Numbered from the stretch's first letter, positions 54,490 to 63,191 are shown. The stretch is DNA of 64,000 bases from Pseudomonas endophytica (GCF_001411475.1 NZ_LLWH01000187.1:1-64000), one strand, 5' to 3'. The notes: generated by a model from the letters alone, not told the origin. Program-made: numbers and translations.

Positions 54490-54508
54490 AATGATAGCGC
54501 TTCTCATT
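54490..54508 (-). promoter_or_regulatory. Fur-box-like palindrome upstream of the FecI gene
   Basis: AATGATAGCGCTTCTCATT, a 19-bp site with inverted AATGA/TCATT arms in the same layout as the Fur consensus, lies about 38 bp upstream of the sigma factor ATG. It would place the whole cascade under iron repression, as in other Pseudomonas signalling systems. Confidence 0.65.
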
Positions 54509-54618
54509 AACGCGCGCCTGGAATGTTTCCTACGCTCGGTGTAAGACGTTGGAGTGATAGGCCATGTGTAAGGGTATTATCGGCTCAGCCCCGAGCGGGA
54601 ATGTGTTGAAAGATCAAG

Positions 54619-55644
54619 ATGGATGGAATCGTGGTGGAACGTCGTCAATTCAGCACCGGCATGCAAGGCAAAAACCTGCGCTATCTCTCAAGGTATCCCG
54701 ACGAAGTACGGCCAAGTGTGCGCGTCGGTTTTGTCCTGCTTGAGCACTTCTCGCTACCCGCGTTTACTCAGGCGTTGGATGCGCTCATCACTGCTAATTT
54801 GTTGCGCACCGGGTTGTTTGAGACTCAGACGTTCGGCTTGGCTGAAGGTGAGGTTGTCAGCGATCTAGGGTTGGTTATACGGCCAGACCAGTCACTTAAC
54901 GCGGCACGGCTCAATGATTTGGATTTACTGATGGTGTGTGGTGGCTATCGCACAGAACTCAAGCGGGATGCGCACTTCAATCAATTGCTCGTCACGGCTG
55001 CGCAGTTGGATATCAGTCTGGCCGGCTTGTGGAATGGCGCATGGTTTCTCGGCAGTGCAGGTTTACTGGAGGGTTACCGCTGTGCGATACACCCAGAGCA
55101 TCGACCGGCGCTGGCAGAAGTGTCCAAGACCGCGAACGTCACCAGTGAGCCCTTTGTAATTGACCGTGATCGGCTAACAGCCTCCAGCCCATCCGGGGCT
55201 ATTCAGATGGCGCTGGCTTGGATCAAAAGCTTGCATGACAAGGCATTGGTTGAGGGCGTTGAAGACATTCTGGCGTTTGAGGAGTCGCGTTATCGACGCA
55301 TCAAACCGACGCAAAAGATCAGTGTCAGCGCACCCTTGCGCGAGGTGTTGAAACTAATGGATGCGAACCTTGAAGACCCCCTCGAACTGGAACAGTTAGC
55401 GGTGTACGCAGGTCGTTCGCGTCGTCAGCTCGAAAGGCTGTTCAAGGAGCAGCTGGGCACCACGCCACAGCGTTACTACATGGAGCTGCGGATTACTGAG
55501 GCTAGGCGGCTGTTACAACACACTGAGCTGTCGCAGGTCGATGTGCTGGTGGCCTGCGGTTTTGTTTCGCCCAGCCATTTCAGCAAGTGTTATAGCGCTT
55601 ACTTTGGCTACCGGCCGTCTAAAGAAAAGCGTTGGATTAAATAG
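54619..55644 (+). CDS. GlxA-family (DJ-1/AraC) transcriptional regulator
   Basis: 341 residues. The N-terminal amidotransferase-like (DJ-1/PfpI) domain (about 37-215: VGFVLLEHFSLPAFTQALDAL, LDLLMVCGGYRT, ISLAGLWNGAWFLGSAGLL) lacks the usual cysteine nucleophile (WNGA in its place), so it is a sensor only. The C-terminal AraC helix-turn-helix pair (about 240-335: LEDPLELEQLAVYAGRSRRQLERLFKEQLGTTPQRYYMELRI, then VDVLVACGFVSPSHFSKCYSAYFG) binds DNA. The family includes GbdR, ArgR and CdhR-type regulators of amine and amino-acid use. It is upstream of and co-directional with the barrel and Ntn-hydrolase genes and may control them. Confidence 0.9.
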   Translation: MDGIVVERRQFSTGMQGKNLRYLSRYPDEVRPSVRVGFVLLEHFSLPAFTQALDALITANLLRTGLFETQTFGLAEGEVVSDLGLVIRPDQSLNAARLNDLDLLMVCGGYRTELKRDAHFNQLLVTAAQLDISLAGLWNGAWFLGSAGLLEGYRCAIHPEHRPALAEVSKTANVTSEPFVIDRDRLTASSPSGAIQMALAWIKSLHDKALVEGVEDILAFEESRYRRIKPTQKISVSAPLREVLKLMDANLEDPLELEQLAVYAGRSRRQLERLFKEQLGTTPQRYYMELRITEARRLLQHTELSQVDVLVACGFVSPSHFSKCYSAYFGYRPSKEKRWIK

Positions 55645-55735
55645 CCTTGTTTGGCTGGGCTTGGTAACGGTTCAGCCTTGTTGTGCTATATACAGTGGTT
55701 AAAATTTAGAACTTGCAGTCAGGAAGACGAAAGCG

Positions 55736-56569
55736 ATGACACTGAGGCTAGTTGCGGCTAAGCAGATGTTCAGAATGATGTGCATGGCTTGGCCTTTGTT
55801 AGGCATTTACTCAACCGCGCAGGCTGAAGAGCCTACGGCCAAAACCAGTGCTGAGAGTGATGAATGGCTGGTGCTGGTAAGCCCCTTTGTTTGGGCGCCG
55901 TCCATGAATGGCCAAGTCGCGCTGGGCGGGGTAGATGCCAAGGCGGATGTGGGGTTCCGCGAGATTTTCAATAATATAAACCGAGTCTTTATGGGTAACG
56001 TGGAGGTGACTAACCGCACGTTGGGTTTCTATCTGGACGGTGTCTACGCCAAGACCAGCCAGTCTGAAAGGGCATACGGCCAAAAAATCGGCCTCGACAT
56101 TACCCAAAGCACCTTGGCCGGGGGTGTTTACTACCGTGTCTATGAGTACGCGTTAGGCGGTAACACGGTATTTGGCGAGCCTCGCACGTGGCGGATTGAA
56201 CCGACCGCAGGGCTGCGCTGGACGAGGATCACAACCAAGGTCGACATCGACCCAGTCGGCTTCAGCACCAAGAAAAAAACCGAGTGGACTGACCCGTTTG
56301 TCGGGGTGCGCATGCAAGCGGACCTGACCGATCGCTGGACGTTGTCTGGTGCGGCGGACACCGGCGGCTTTGATACCTCCTCCAAGAAAACCTACAACGC
56401 CCAAGCTTACCTCGGCTACCGAACGTTCCTGTTCGAGCACCCGACCATTGTGCGGGTCGGTTATCGAGTGTTGGCGCAGGAGTATCGAACCCGGGACTTT
56501 ACCGGTAACACCTTCAAATATGATGTGACTCAGCGCGGCCCGGTGCTGGGTTTGTCCATGCGTTTCTAA
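55736..56569 (+). CDS. Outer-membrane beta-barrel protein, unknown function
   Basis: 277 residues. A signal peptide (about 1-30, ending AQA) precedes a run of alternating amphipathic strands with aromatic ends (VSPFVWAPSMNGQVALGG, TLGFYLDGVYA, AGGVYYRVYEYAL, AYLGYRTFLF, IVRVGYRVLAQEY) and a terminal Leu-Ser-Met-Arg-Phe, the outer-membrane assembly signature. An 8-10 strand barrel is likely. An AGGAAG site lies 8 nt before the ATG. It ends 24 bp before the Ntn-hydrolase gene, so the two form an operon. I do not recognise a named family. Confidence 0.75.
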   Translation: MTLRLVAAKQMFRMMCMAWPLLGIYSTAQAEEPTAKTSAESDEWLVLVSPFVWAPSMNGQVALGGVDAKADVGFREIFNNINRVFMGNVEVTNRTLGFYLDGVYAKTSQSERAYGQKIGLDITQSTLAGGVYYRVYEYALGGNTVFGEPRTWRIEPTAGLRWTRITTKVDIDPVGFSTKKKTEWTDPFVGVRMQADLTDRWTLSGAADTGGFDTSSKKTYNAQAYLGYRTFLFEHPTIVRVGYRVLAQEYRTRDFTGNTFKYDVTQRGPVLGLSMRF

Positions 56570-56593
56570 TGTGTTTATGCAAGGATCAATGGA

Positions 56594-57649
56594 ATGAAAA
56601 AGCCTGTTCTCAAAGCTCTAGTGTTGGCGGTCTCAGGGTTCGCTTTATCGCTGCCATTTGCACAAGCCTGCACCCGCTTGGTGTATTTAGGTGACGACCA
56701 AAGGGTGATCACCGCCCGTTCAATGGACTGGAAAACAGACGTCGCGACGAACTTGTGGGTGTTTCCAAAGGGCATGCAGCGTAATGGTGAAGTTGGGCCT
56801 ACGTCTGTGAAATGGACCTCCAAATACGGCAGTTTGATTGCCAGCGGTTATGACATCTCAACCACCGACGGGGTCAATGAAGCCGGTCTGGCGGCCAACG
56901 TATTGTGGTTGGTGGAATCCGAGTATCCCACCTACAGCAAAGACAAACCGGGTTTGAGCATTGCGGCTTGGGCGCAGTACGTACTGGACAACTTCAGTAC
57001 GGTGGCCGAAGCCGTTGAGGTACTCAAGACCGAGCCTTTCAACGTAGTAACCTCGCAAGTACCAGGTGAAAGCCGCTTGGCCACATTGCACCTTTCGATG
57101 TCCGATGCTTCGGGCGACAGCGCGATTATTGAATACATTGACGGCAAACAAGTCATCCACCACAGCCGCAAGTATCAGGTCATGACCAACTCACCGGCGT
57201 TCGCCGATCAGTTAGCCATGAACGCCTACTGGCAGGCGATTGGCGGCACCGTCATGCTGCCCGGCACCAACCGTTCAGCCGACCGCTTTGCCCGAGCGTC
57301 GTTTTACGTCAACGCGGTGCCGCAAAATCAGGATGCGCGCTTGTCGTTGGCCAGCGTGTTCAGTGTGATTCGCAACGTCTCGGTGCCTTACGGCATTACC
57401 ACGCCGGGTGAGCCAAATATCTCTTCGACGCGTTGGCGTTCTGTCATTGATCACAAGCAAGGCTTGTACTTTTTCGAGTCTGCCATCACCCCCAATACGT
57501 TTTGGGTAGACCTTAAAAAGCTGGACTTGTCGCAGGCCACTGGCAAAGTCAAAAAGCTTGATCTTGGACCGAATCAGAGCACTATCTTCTCCGGTGAAGT
57601 ATCGAGCCGTTTTGAAGTCGCAGCGCCGTTCAAGTTTGAAGGTGCGTAA
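56594..57649 (+). CDS. Exported choloylglycine-hydrolase-family Ntn amidase
   Basis: 351 residues. A signal peptide (1-25, ending PFAQA) is cleaved just before Cys26, which becomes the N-terminal nucleophile of the Ntn fold. Counting from that Cys as 1, Arg17 and Asp20 (ARSMDW) match the catalytic residues of penicillin V acylase/bile salt hydrolase, and QVMTNSPAFADQ supplies the conserved Asn region. Gram-negative exported members hydrolyse penicillin V and long-chain N-acyl homoserine lactones. It is second in a two-gene operon with an outer-membrane barrel. Substrate is not known; quorum-signal or N-acyl amide cleavage in the periplasm is plausible. Confidence 0.92.
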   Translation: MKKPVLKALVLAVSGFALSLPFAQACTRLVYLGDDQRVITARSMDWKTDVATNLWVFPKGMQRNGEVGPTSVKWTSKYGSLIASGYDISTTDGVNEAGLAANVLWLVESEYPTYSKDKPGLSIAAWAQYVLDNFSTVAEAVEVLKTEPFNVVTSQVPGESRLATLHLSMSDASGDSAIIEYIDGKQVIHHSRKYQVMTNSPAFADQLAMNAYWQAIGGTVMLPGTNRSADRFARASFYVNAVPQNQDARLSLASVFSVIRNVSVPYGITTPGEPNISSTRWRSVIDHKQGLYFFESAITPNTFWVDLKKLDLSQATGKVKKLDLGPNQSTIFSGEVSSRFEVAAPFKFEGA

Positions 57650-57660
57650 TACGCACCCGA

Positions 57661-57694
57661 CCCGCTATCTGTTGGGTGTTCAACAGATAGCGGG
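57661..57694. terminator. Perfect 14-bp hairpin between convergent genes
   Basis: CCCGCTATCTGTTG (57661-57674) and CAACAGATAGCGGG (57681-57694) pair completely around GGTGTT. It lies 12 bp after the Ntn-hydrolase stop and 26 bp from the convergent receptor stop; probably a shared transcript end, without a strong T-run on either side. Confidence 0.7.
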
Positions 57695-57720
57695 CACGCT
57701 CACTCAAGGTGGTTAACGCG

Positions 57721-60162
57721 TTAGAAATCCCAGCGGGTTGTCACCATGAAGTTACGAGGCTCGCCATACACCGCCGAGTTATAAAAGCCGATGTTGGTGT
57801 AATAGTATTTGTCGAATAGGTTATTGAGATTGACTGTAGCCGATAGGTTTTTACTGATTTGGTAACGTGTCATCAGGTCAACCACCCAGTAGTCAGACTG
57901 CTCAAACTTTTCGTACTGCTCACGCGGGCCGTTCCAAATGTTTTGCCAAGCGCGGTTTTGCCAACGCGCACCGCCACCCACGGTGAATTTGTCGAGATCG
58001 CCTTGCAGTTTGTAGCTGGTGGACACTTTGAACTGGTCTTGCGGCTCGAAGGTCGAGATTTTCTCACCGTTGTCATCGCGCACGATCTTGTGGGTGTAGC
58101 CACCCTGTACTTGCCAGCCAGGGCTTAGCTCGCCCGACATTTCTAGTTCATAGCCTTTGGTCACGGCTTTGGTGCCGATGAACGCATAGTTTGGCGGGGT
58201 AGGCGCTAGGTTGTTATAAGCGTCGTCAGGTACCGAGCGGTTGCTTTCCTTGACTTGGAAATAAGCCAAGCTGGCATTCAAACGGCCGTCGAAAAACTCC
58301 GCCTTCAGGCCCACTTCGTAGTTCTCGCCTTCGTCCGGCTCAATCAACCGCTCGTTTCTGTCACGGTTGTAGTTCTCTTGCGGCATAAAGATGTCGGTGT
58401 AGCTGGCGTAGACCGAGTAGGTTTCGTTGAGGTCGTAGATTGCCCCCACATACGGAATGAAACGCCCCGACTCACGGAAGGAGGGGGTGTTGCCGGTCAT
58501 GTGGTAGTCAACCACGCGGCCACCCACCAACACTTTCAACTCATCGCTGACGTTAAAGCGGGTGGTGATGTAGGTGCCGGTTTGCCGAATTACGTCATCG
58601 GTGTTTTGGCTGACAGGCCCCCAGTCCGGTTTTTCGGCATGGCCGTTCCAGTGGTCATAATCCACGAGATTCGGGTCTTGGTAGATGTGGTTCCAGTAGC
58701 CGCGACCTTTCCAGTGCGCTGAGCTGATGGAGCCGCCCAATACCACTTCATGCTCGCGCCCGAACAGTTGGAAGGGGCCGCTAACGTACAAGTCGGCGGA
58801 GTTGCTGCGCGTGTCACCCATGTAGCGCCCGGCAGTGATCGGTGCGGTGCCATCCTCGTTGGGGTAAGCACCTTGGATGGAACCCATTTGTGCGTCGTAG
58901 CCATTGAGTTTGTGGTCCAGTTGCAGTTTGGTCACCCAACCGCCGCCCATGTCATGTTCAAGGGTGGCGAACACGGTGCGGGTGTATTGATCCCAACTGC
59001 TCCAGTCAGTGCCGTTGTTAAACGAACGCTTGACGCTGTTGCGCTCACCCTTGGCGTTGAGCAGCGGGAAACTGCCCGACCAGCTCGACCCTTTTGGGGT
59101 GTTGTCTTGGTAATCACCGCCGATGGTCAATAGCGTATCTGGGGTGAGGTCAAACTCGAGAATGCCGTAGTAGACGGCTGTTTTGCGCGAGTAGTGATCC
59201 ATAAACGATTTTTTGTCTTGGTAGGCGGCAACGCCCCGGCCTCGCACATTCCCGGTTTCGGTCAGTGGGCCACTCACGTCGACCTCACTGCGGTAGTTGT
59301 CCCATGAGCCAGCACCCAGCGAGGCGTGGCCTTTGAACTCAGCAGTGGGCTTTTTACGCACCAGATTAAGGGTCGCACCCAATGAGCCCGCGCCTGTGAG
59401 CAGGCCGGTCGACCCCTTGATGACCTCGATACGGTCGTAAATCGCGGTGTCGCTTAAGGTGTTACCCGCCGAGTAACCGACGTTGCGCACGGCGGAAGGG
59501 ATACCGTCGTACTGGAAGTTATTGATCGAAAAACCGCGAGCGTAGTAGTTGCTGCGTTCACTGTCATAAGCCGACACGGTGATGCCGGGGGTGTTGCGCA
59601 TCACATCGTCGACGTTGTTGAGGCCAAAGTCGTCCATGTGCTGACGGGTGATCACCGTTACCGATTGCGGCGTTTCACGGGGTGTCAAAATCAGCCGCGT
59701 GGCCGTGGCAATGGTGCCTGGGGTGTACGAGCCAGTGCCTTCGGTCACGGTGCCCAGTTGGTTGCTGGTGACGGCGGTAGCGCCCAACTCCAGCGTCGAT
59801 CCGAGTTGCGGGGCCGGTGCCAGAACCACGGCGTTTTCACCGTTGGGTTGCGCCTCAAGGCCCGAGCCGGTCAGCAGTTGCGCGAGCGCTTGGCGGCTGG
59901 TCATGGTGCCGCTGACGCCCGGTGAGGTGATGCCTTGGGCCATGTCCGAGGAGTAAGCGATTTGTAGCCCACTGAGTTGGCTCAGTTGGTCCAGTGCGTT
60001 GGCCAATGGTTGCCGAGCAATGGCAAAGGTATGGGTATCCGTCACTTCACTGTTGATGGACGTACCGACGGGCTCGACGGCCTGAACGTTGCTGTATGCC
60101 AAGAGCACAGCGAGCGCCAACGTGCTGCGTGCATAGTGTTTGTTGAGGTTAGGAAAGTACAT
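57721..60162 (-). CDS. Second FpvA-type TonB receptor with signalling domain
   Basis: 813 residues from ATG 60162. A signal peptide (about 1-28) precedes the STN domain (THTFAIARQPLANALDQLSQLSGLQIAYSSDMAQ), then the plug with PRETPQSVTVITRQHMDDFGL, ERSNYYARGFSINNFQYDGIP and EVIKGSTGLLTGAGSLGATLNLVRKKPT, and a barrel ending NFMVTTRWDF. The plug is extremely similar to the receptor at 50429-52855, so the two arose by duplication. Its signalling partners are probably the sigma and FecR genes at 61639-63139, although a plus-strand binding-protein gene lies between. An in-frame GTG extension to 60204 is not supported. Confidence 0.93.
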   Translation of the reverse strand: MYFPNLNKHYARSTLALAVLLAYSNVQAVEPVGTSINSEVTDTHTFAIARQPLANALDQLSQLSGLQIAYSSDMAQGITSPGVSGTMTSRQALAQLLTGSGLEAQPNGENAVVLAPAPQLGSTLELGATAVTSNQLGTVTEGTGSYTPGTIATATRLILTPRETPQSVTVITRQHMDDFGLNNVDDVMRNTPGITVSAYDSERSNYYARGFSINNFQYDGIPSAVRNVGYSAGNTLSDTAIYDRIEVIKGSTGLLTGAGSLGATLNLVRKKPTAEFKGHASLGAGSWDNYRSEVDVSGPLTETGNVRGRGVAAYQDKKSFMDHYSRKTAVYYGILEFDLTPDTLLTIGGDYQDNTPKGSSWSGSFPLLNAKGERNSVKRSFNNGTDWSSWDQYTRTVFATLEHDMGGGWVTKLQLDHKLNGYDAQMGSIQGAYPNEDGTAPITAGRYMGDTRSNSADLYVSGPFQLFGREHEVVLGGSISSAHWKGRGYWNHIYQDPNLVDYDHWNGHAEKPDWGPVSQNTDDVIRQTGTYITTRFNVSDELKVLVGGRVVDYHMTGNTPSFRESGRFIPYVGAIYDLNETYSVYASYTDIFMPQENYNRDRNERLIEPDEGENYEVGLKAEFFDGRLNASLAYFQVKESNRSVPDDAYNNLAPTPPNYAFIGTKAVTKGYELEMSGELSPGWQVQGGYTHKIVRDDNGEKISTFEPQDQFKVSTSYKLQGDLDKFTVGGGARWQNRAWQNIWNGPREQYEKFEQSDYWVVDLMTRYQISKNLSATVNLNNLFDKYYYTNIGFYNSAVYGEPRNFMVTTRWDF

Positions 60163-60555
60163 GCGAGCCCCGAGTGAATAGGAAGTATTTGCAACAACAA
60201 ACACCTTGACGGGTTGAGCCTGCGAAAGCCGTAAAACTTTTTCAAAATTTTTCAGTCACTTGGATTCTTGCAGCGCCTGAGGTCAGAACGTCTACAGACG
60301 GGGGGCAATGTTTAGTCAAAACCGATCCAAGAATCCGAAAAGCACGCTTTTACCCTCTGTAACCCCATGACACCTTACAGACCACCAAAGATGGACCAAG
60401 ACACACCTTTTCGTTGCGGGGCTTACTGATAGCGGGTGCGGTTTGCGCTGCGGCGAAGGGAAGGAGAACCGGATGTCTCTTGCCTAGGATGGCCAAGTTG
60501 ATCCCGGCTTCTCGAGTGATGTGCAATCACCCTTGAACAGTAGGAGATAACAATA
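60163..60555. promoter_or_regulatory. Divergent interval receptor / ABC binding protein
   Basis: 393 bp, non-coding. Near 60232-60255 the sequence CTTTTTCAAAATTTTTCAGT is AT-rich and could be the ECF-sigma-dependent receptor promoter read leftwards, but I cannot define its -35 and -10 with confidence. On the right, TAGGAGA at 60541-60547 is the binding-protein ribosome-binding site. Confidence 0.35.
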
Positions 60556-61593
60556 ATGATCAACGCTCTGAAATTCGCAGTTCTGGCAACGGGGATCGTC
60601 ACTGCCAGCCAAACCCTCGCGGCCGATCTCACGGTCGTTTCTTTTGGCGGGGCCAACAAGGACGCGCAGGTAAAGGCGTTCTACAAACCGTGGCAAAAGG
60701 AGGAGGGCAGCAAGATTATTTCCGGTGAGTACAACGGGGAAATGGCCAAGGTAAAAGCCATGGTCGACACGGGCAGCGTGTCTTGGAACGCTGTTGAGGT
60801 TGAGTCCGCCGAACTGGCCCGCGGCTGCGATGAAGGGATGTTTGAGACGCTCGACCCGGCGCAAATCGGCATCGACCCCAAGGATTTTGTTCCGGGCGCC
60901 ATCCAGCCGTGCGGCATTGGGTTTCTGGTTTACTCAACGGTGCTGGCCTACAACACCCATAAATTGAAAGAAGCGCCCACCGGTTGGCAGGATTTTTGGG
61001 ATGTCGAGAAATTCCCCGGTAAGCGCGGCCTGCGCAAACTGGCCAAATCGACCTTGGAATTCGCATTGATCGCCGATGGCGTAAAACCCTCTGAGGTCTA
61101 CACGACCTTGGCGACTAAGGCCGGTCAGGATCGAGCATTCGCCAAACTTGATCAGATCAAACCCTATATCCAATGGTGGGAAGCTGGCGCTCAGCCGCCT
61201 CAGTTCCTCGCGGCCGGGGACGTGGTGATGAGCTCTGTCTACAACGGCCGTCTCTCGGCCGAACAGAAGAAAAAGTACGGGTTGGATCTGGTTTGGAACG
61301 GTGGGATTTACGAGTTTGATTCGTGGGCCATCCCGCGCGGGGCCTCACAGCAAGACAAGACCCGTGAGTTCATTGCGTTCACTTTACAGCCAGAACAACA
61401 GAAGAACTTCGCTGAGCATATCGACTACGGTGCCGCTAACTTAGGCGCTATGGACTTGCTCGATAAGGCACGCATTAACGAACTGCCTACTGCCCCGCAG
61501 AACTTAGCACAGCAGGTGCCGGTGGATGCGCTGTTCTGGGCCGATCATGGTGAACAACTGGAGCAGCGCTTTAACGCGTGGTCTTCACGCTAA
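60556..61593 (+). CDS. PotD-like ABC transporter substrate-binding protein
   Basis: 345 residues. A signal peptide (1-23, ending TLAAD) is followed by a bacterial solute-binding fold of the polyamine/aminovalerate group: VVSFGGANKDAQVKAFYKPW, WNAVEVESAELARGCDEGM, GIGFLVYSTVLAYNTHKL, GWQDFWDVEKFPGKRGL and FDSWAIPRGASQ. Relatives (AgtB-like) bind delta-aminovalerate or polyamines. No permease or ATPase gene is adjacent. It is plus-strand, between a minus-strand receptor gene and a minus-strand sigma/anti-sigma pair, and looks inserted into an ancestral signalling operon. Confidence 0.88.
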   Translation: MINALKFAVLATGIVTASQTLAADLTVVSFGGANKDAQVKAFYKPWQKEEGSKIISGEYNGEMAKVKAMVDTGSVSWNAVEVESAELARGCDEGMFETLDPAQIGIDPKDFVPGAIQPCGIGFLVYSTVLAYNTHKLKEAPTGWQDFWDVEKFPGKRGLRKLAKSTLEFALIADGVKPSEVYTTLATKAGQDRAFAKLDQIKPYIQWWEAGAQPPQFLAAGDVVMSSVYNGRLSAEQKKKYGLDLVWNGGIYEFDSWAIPRGASQQDKTREFIAFTLQPEQQKNFAEHIDYGAANLGAMDLLDKARINELPTAPQNLAQQVPVDALFWADHGEQLEQRFNAWSSR

Positions 61594-61604
61594 GCGTTTA
61601 ACTG

Positions 61605-61634
61605 GCCGCCGTGTGCAATTTAGCCCACGGCGGC
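61605..61634. terminator. Hairpin between binding protein and FecR genes
   Basis: GCCGCCGTG (61605-61613) pairs with CACGGCGGC (61626-61634) around TGCAATTTAGCC, 12 bp after the binding-protein stop and just before the convergent FecR stop. No long T-run; probably a shared transcript end. Confidence 0.6.
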
Positions 61635-61638
61635 TCGC

Positions 61639-62613
61639 TTAATGAATTACCAGCATGCCACCGGGCAAGCGCGTCAGTTGGGTTGAGGTGACGGTATTCA
61701 GCGCCTGGACGATAGCAACCGGGTTATCCAACTGGTAGTTGCCGCTGACACGATGCTTGGCAGCCGCGTCGTTGAACAACAGAATCGGTTGCGGGTAGTA
61801 GCGCCCCAAAGTATTTAAGACCTGAGCCAGTGGCTGATCTTGAAACGACAGTCGACCTTGCACCCAAGCCATTTGTCGTTCAGCACCCTCAGCGTTTAGG
61901 GCTTGTAAGTGATCATCTTTGAGTTGCTGCCAGTTACCAGCGAGCAACAAGCTTTGTTCACCGGTTTTGTCGGTAAAGCGCACTTTCCCTTCTCGAACAG
62001 CAACAGTGACGTCTTCGCCCTCTAGCGCCACGCTGAATTGGGTGCCAACCACCGTGACACGGGCTTGGGCGGCGTCAATGACCAAGGGCCGCGAGGGATC
62101 CGCAAACGCTTGGACAAAAAACTCACCACGCAGCAAGCGGATACGCCGGTGATCTAAGTTGATGTCAGTGCTGATTGCGCTGTTACTGCCCAGCACAATG
62201 TGCGAGCCATCGGCGAGGGTCAGTTGCCTGATCTCAGCCACCGCGGTGATTTGGTCAGCGCGCAGACGCATCGGTAAATCGGCCATCCACGCGCTGGTCA
62301 GCATTAACAGCAGCATGGCCGCTGTCGCAAAAAACCATGCCTTGCGCGGTTGAGGGGTTGCGCGTGTAGCCGCGTCTGGCAGGTCAAGACCCATCTCTAA
62401 GTCACGCAATGCCTGCTCGAACGCCTGGCTCTGCCAGAGTGTTTCTAGGGTCTGGTACGCGGCGGCATGTTCTGGGTTAGCTGTGCGCCAGTGTTCAAAG
62501 CGCTCACGCAATGCCGGCTGTTGGGCCATTTCCTCTCGTTGTGCGAACCAATCGGTTGCCTGGCGTTGTACGTGTTCGCTTGGCACAACAGTGTGGTCGG
62601 AGGAGTCAGTCAT
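61639..62613 (-). CDS. Second FecR-family anti-sigma / sigma regulator
   Basis: 324 residues from ATG 62613, which overlaps the end of the sigma gene by 8 bp. The sigma-binding part (ATDWFAQREEMAQQPALRERFEHWRTANPEHAAAYQTLE) is followed by a membrane helix (about 92-110, AWFFATAAMLLLMLTSAWMA) preceded by RK rather than a twin-arginine, then the periplasmic FecR domain (IRQLTLADGSHIVLGSNSAIS, VTVVGTQFSVALEGEDVTVAVREGKV) and C-terminal STN-interacting part. An in-frame extension upstream lies within the sigma gene and is rejected. Confidence 0.92.
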   Translation of the reverse strand: MTDSSDHTVVPSEHVQRQATDWFAQREEMAQQPALRERFEHWRTANPEHAAAYQTLETLWQSQAFEQALRDLEMGLDLPDAATRATPQPRKAWFFATAAMLLLMLTSAWMADLPMRLRADQITAVAEIRQLTLADGSHIVLGSNSAISTDINLDHRRIRLLRGEFFVQAFADPSRPLVIDAAQARVTVVGTQFSVALEGEDVTVAVREGKVRFTDKTGEQSLLLAGNWQQLKDDHLQALNAEGAERQMAWVQGRLSFQDQPLAQVLNTLGRYYPQPILLFNDAAAKHRVSGNYQLDNPVAIVQALNTVTSTQLTRLPGGMLVIH

Positions 62614-63139
62614 GGGCGGCTTGTTTCTGGATGGCTTTGGCGCAGGCATTAAGCGCAGTCCGCAAATCTTTTTCAACCGTGCTGATCGAAACATCCAGGC
62701 GCTGGGCGATTTCTCCTTTGGGTAGATCATGTAATTTGCTCAGCACTAAGATCTGCTGCTGGCGCTTGGGCAGCGTTTTGAGTGCCGCCTGAAACTGTTG
62801 CAGAGACTGCTGACCTTGTAGCTGACAGTCGGGACCGGGAGCGCTGGTCGCGATCTCCGTCAGGTGGCGCTCATCGCTAACCTGACATTCGAAACGCCGT
62901 TTGCTGCGTAAGCTGCGCAGGTGATCGAAGGCCAGGTAGCGGGCGGTCTGATACACAAAAGGGTGCAGAAACTCGACCGGTCGGGTTTTTATAGCGTTGG
63001 CCACCTTCACATAGGTTTCCTGCGCTAAATCTTCCGCCAGACTGGCACAGCCCACTACCCGCGAGAGCATCCTCACCAGCGACACGCGCTGGTTGATATA
63101 AAGCTCGCTGAGCTTTTGCTGGCTGTCCTCTGTACTCAT
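62606..63139 (-). CDS. Second FecI-family ECF sigma factor
   Basis: 177 residues from ATG 63139. Region 2 (INQRVSLVRMLSRVVGCASLAEDLAQETYVKV and FVYQTARYLAFDHLRSLRSKRRFE) and region 4 (LPKRQQQILVLSKLHDLPKGEIAQRLDVSISTVEKDLRTALNACAK) identify an iron-starvation-type sigma. Same order as the first system: sigma, then FecR; the receptor follows only after the binding-protein gene on the other strand. A Fur-box-like palindrome lies 53 bp upstream. The DLPKGEIAQRLDVSISTVEKDL recognition helix differs from that of the first sigma, implying different target promoters. Confidence 0.93.
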   Translation of the reverse strand: MSTEDSQQKLSELYINQRVSLVRMLSRVVGCASLAEDLAQETYVKVANAIKTRPVEFLHPFVYQTARYLAFDHLRSLRSKRRFECQVSDERHLTEIATSAPGPDCQLQGQQSLQQFQAALKTLPKRQQQILVLSKLHDLPKGEIAQRLDVSISTVEKDLRTALNACAKAIQKQAAHD

Positions 63140-63191
63140 GCTGAACCGCTCCCGCCATGGCACGCTAATCCAGCGTGCTGGGGCGTATTCT

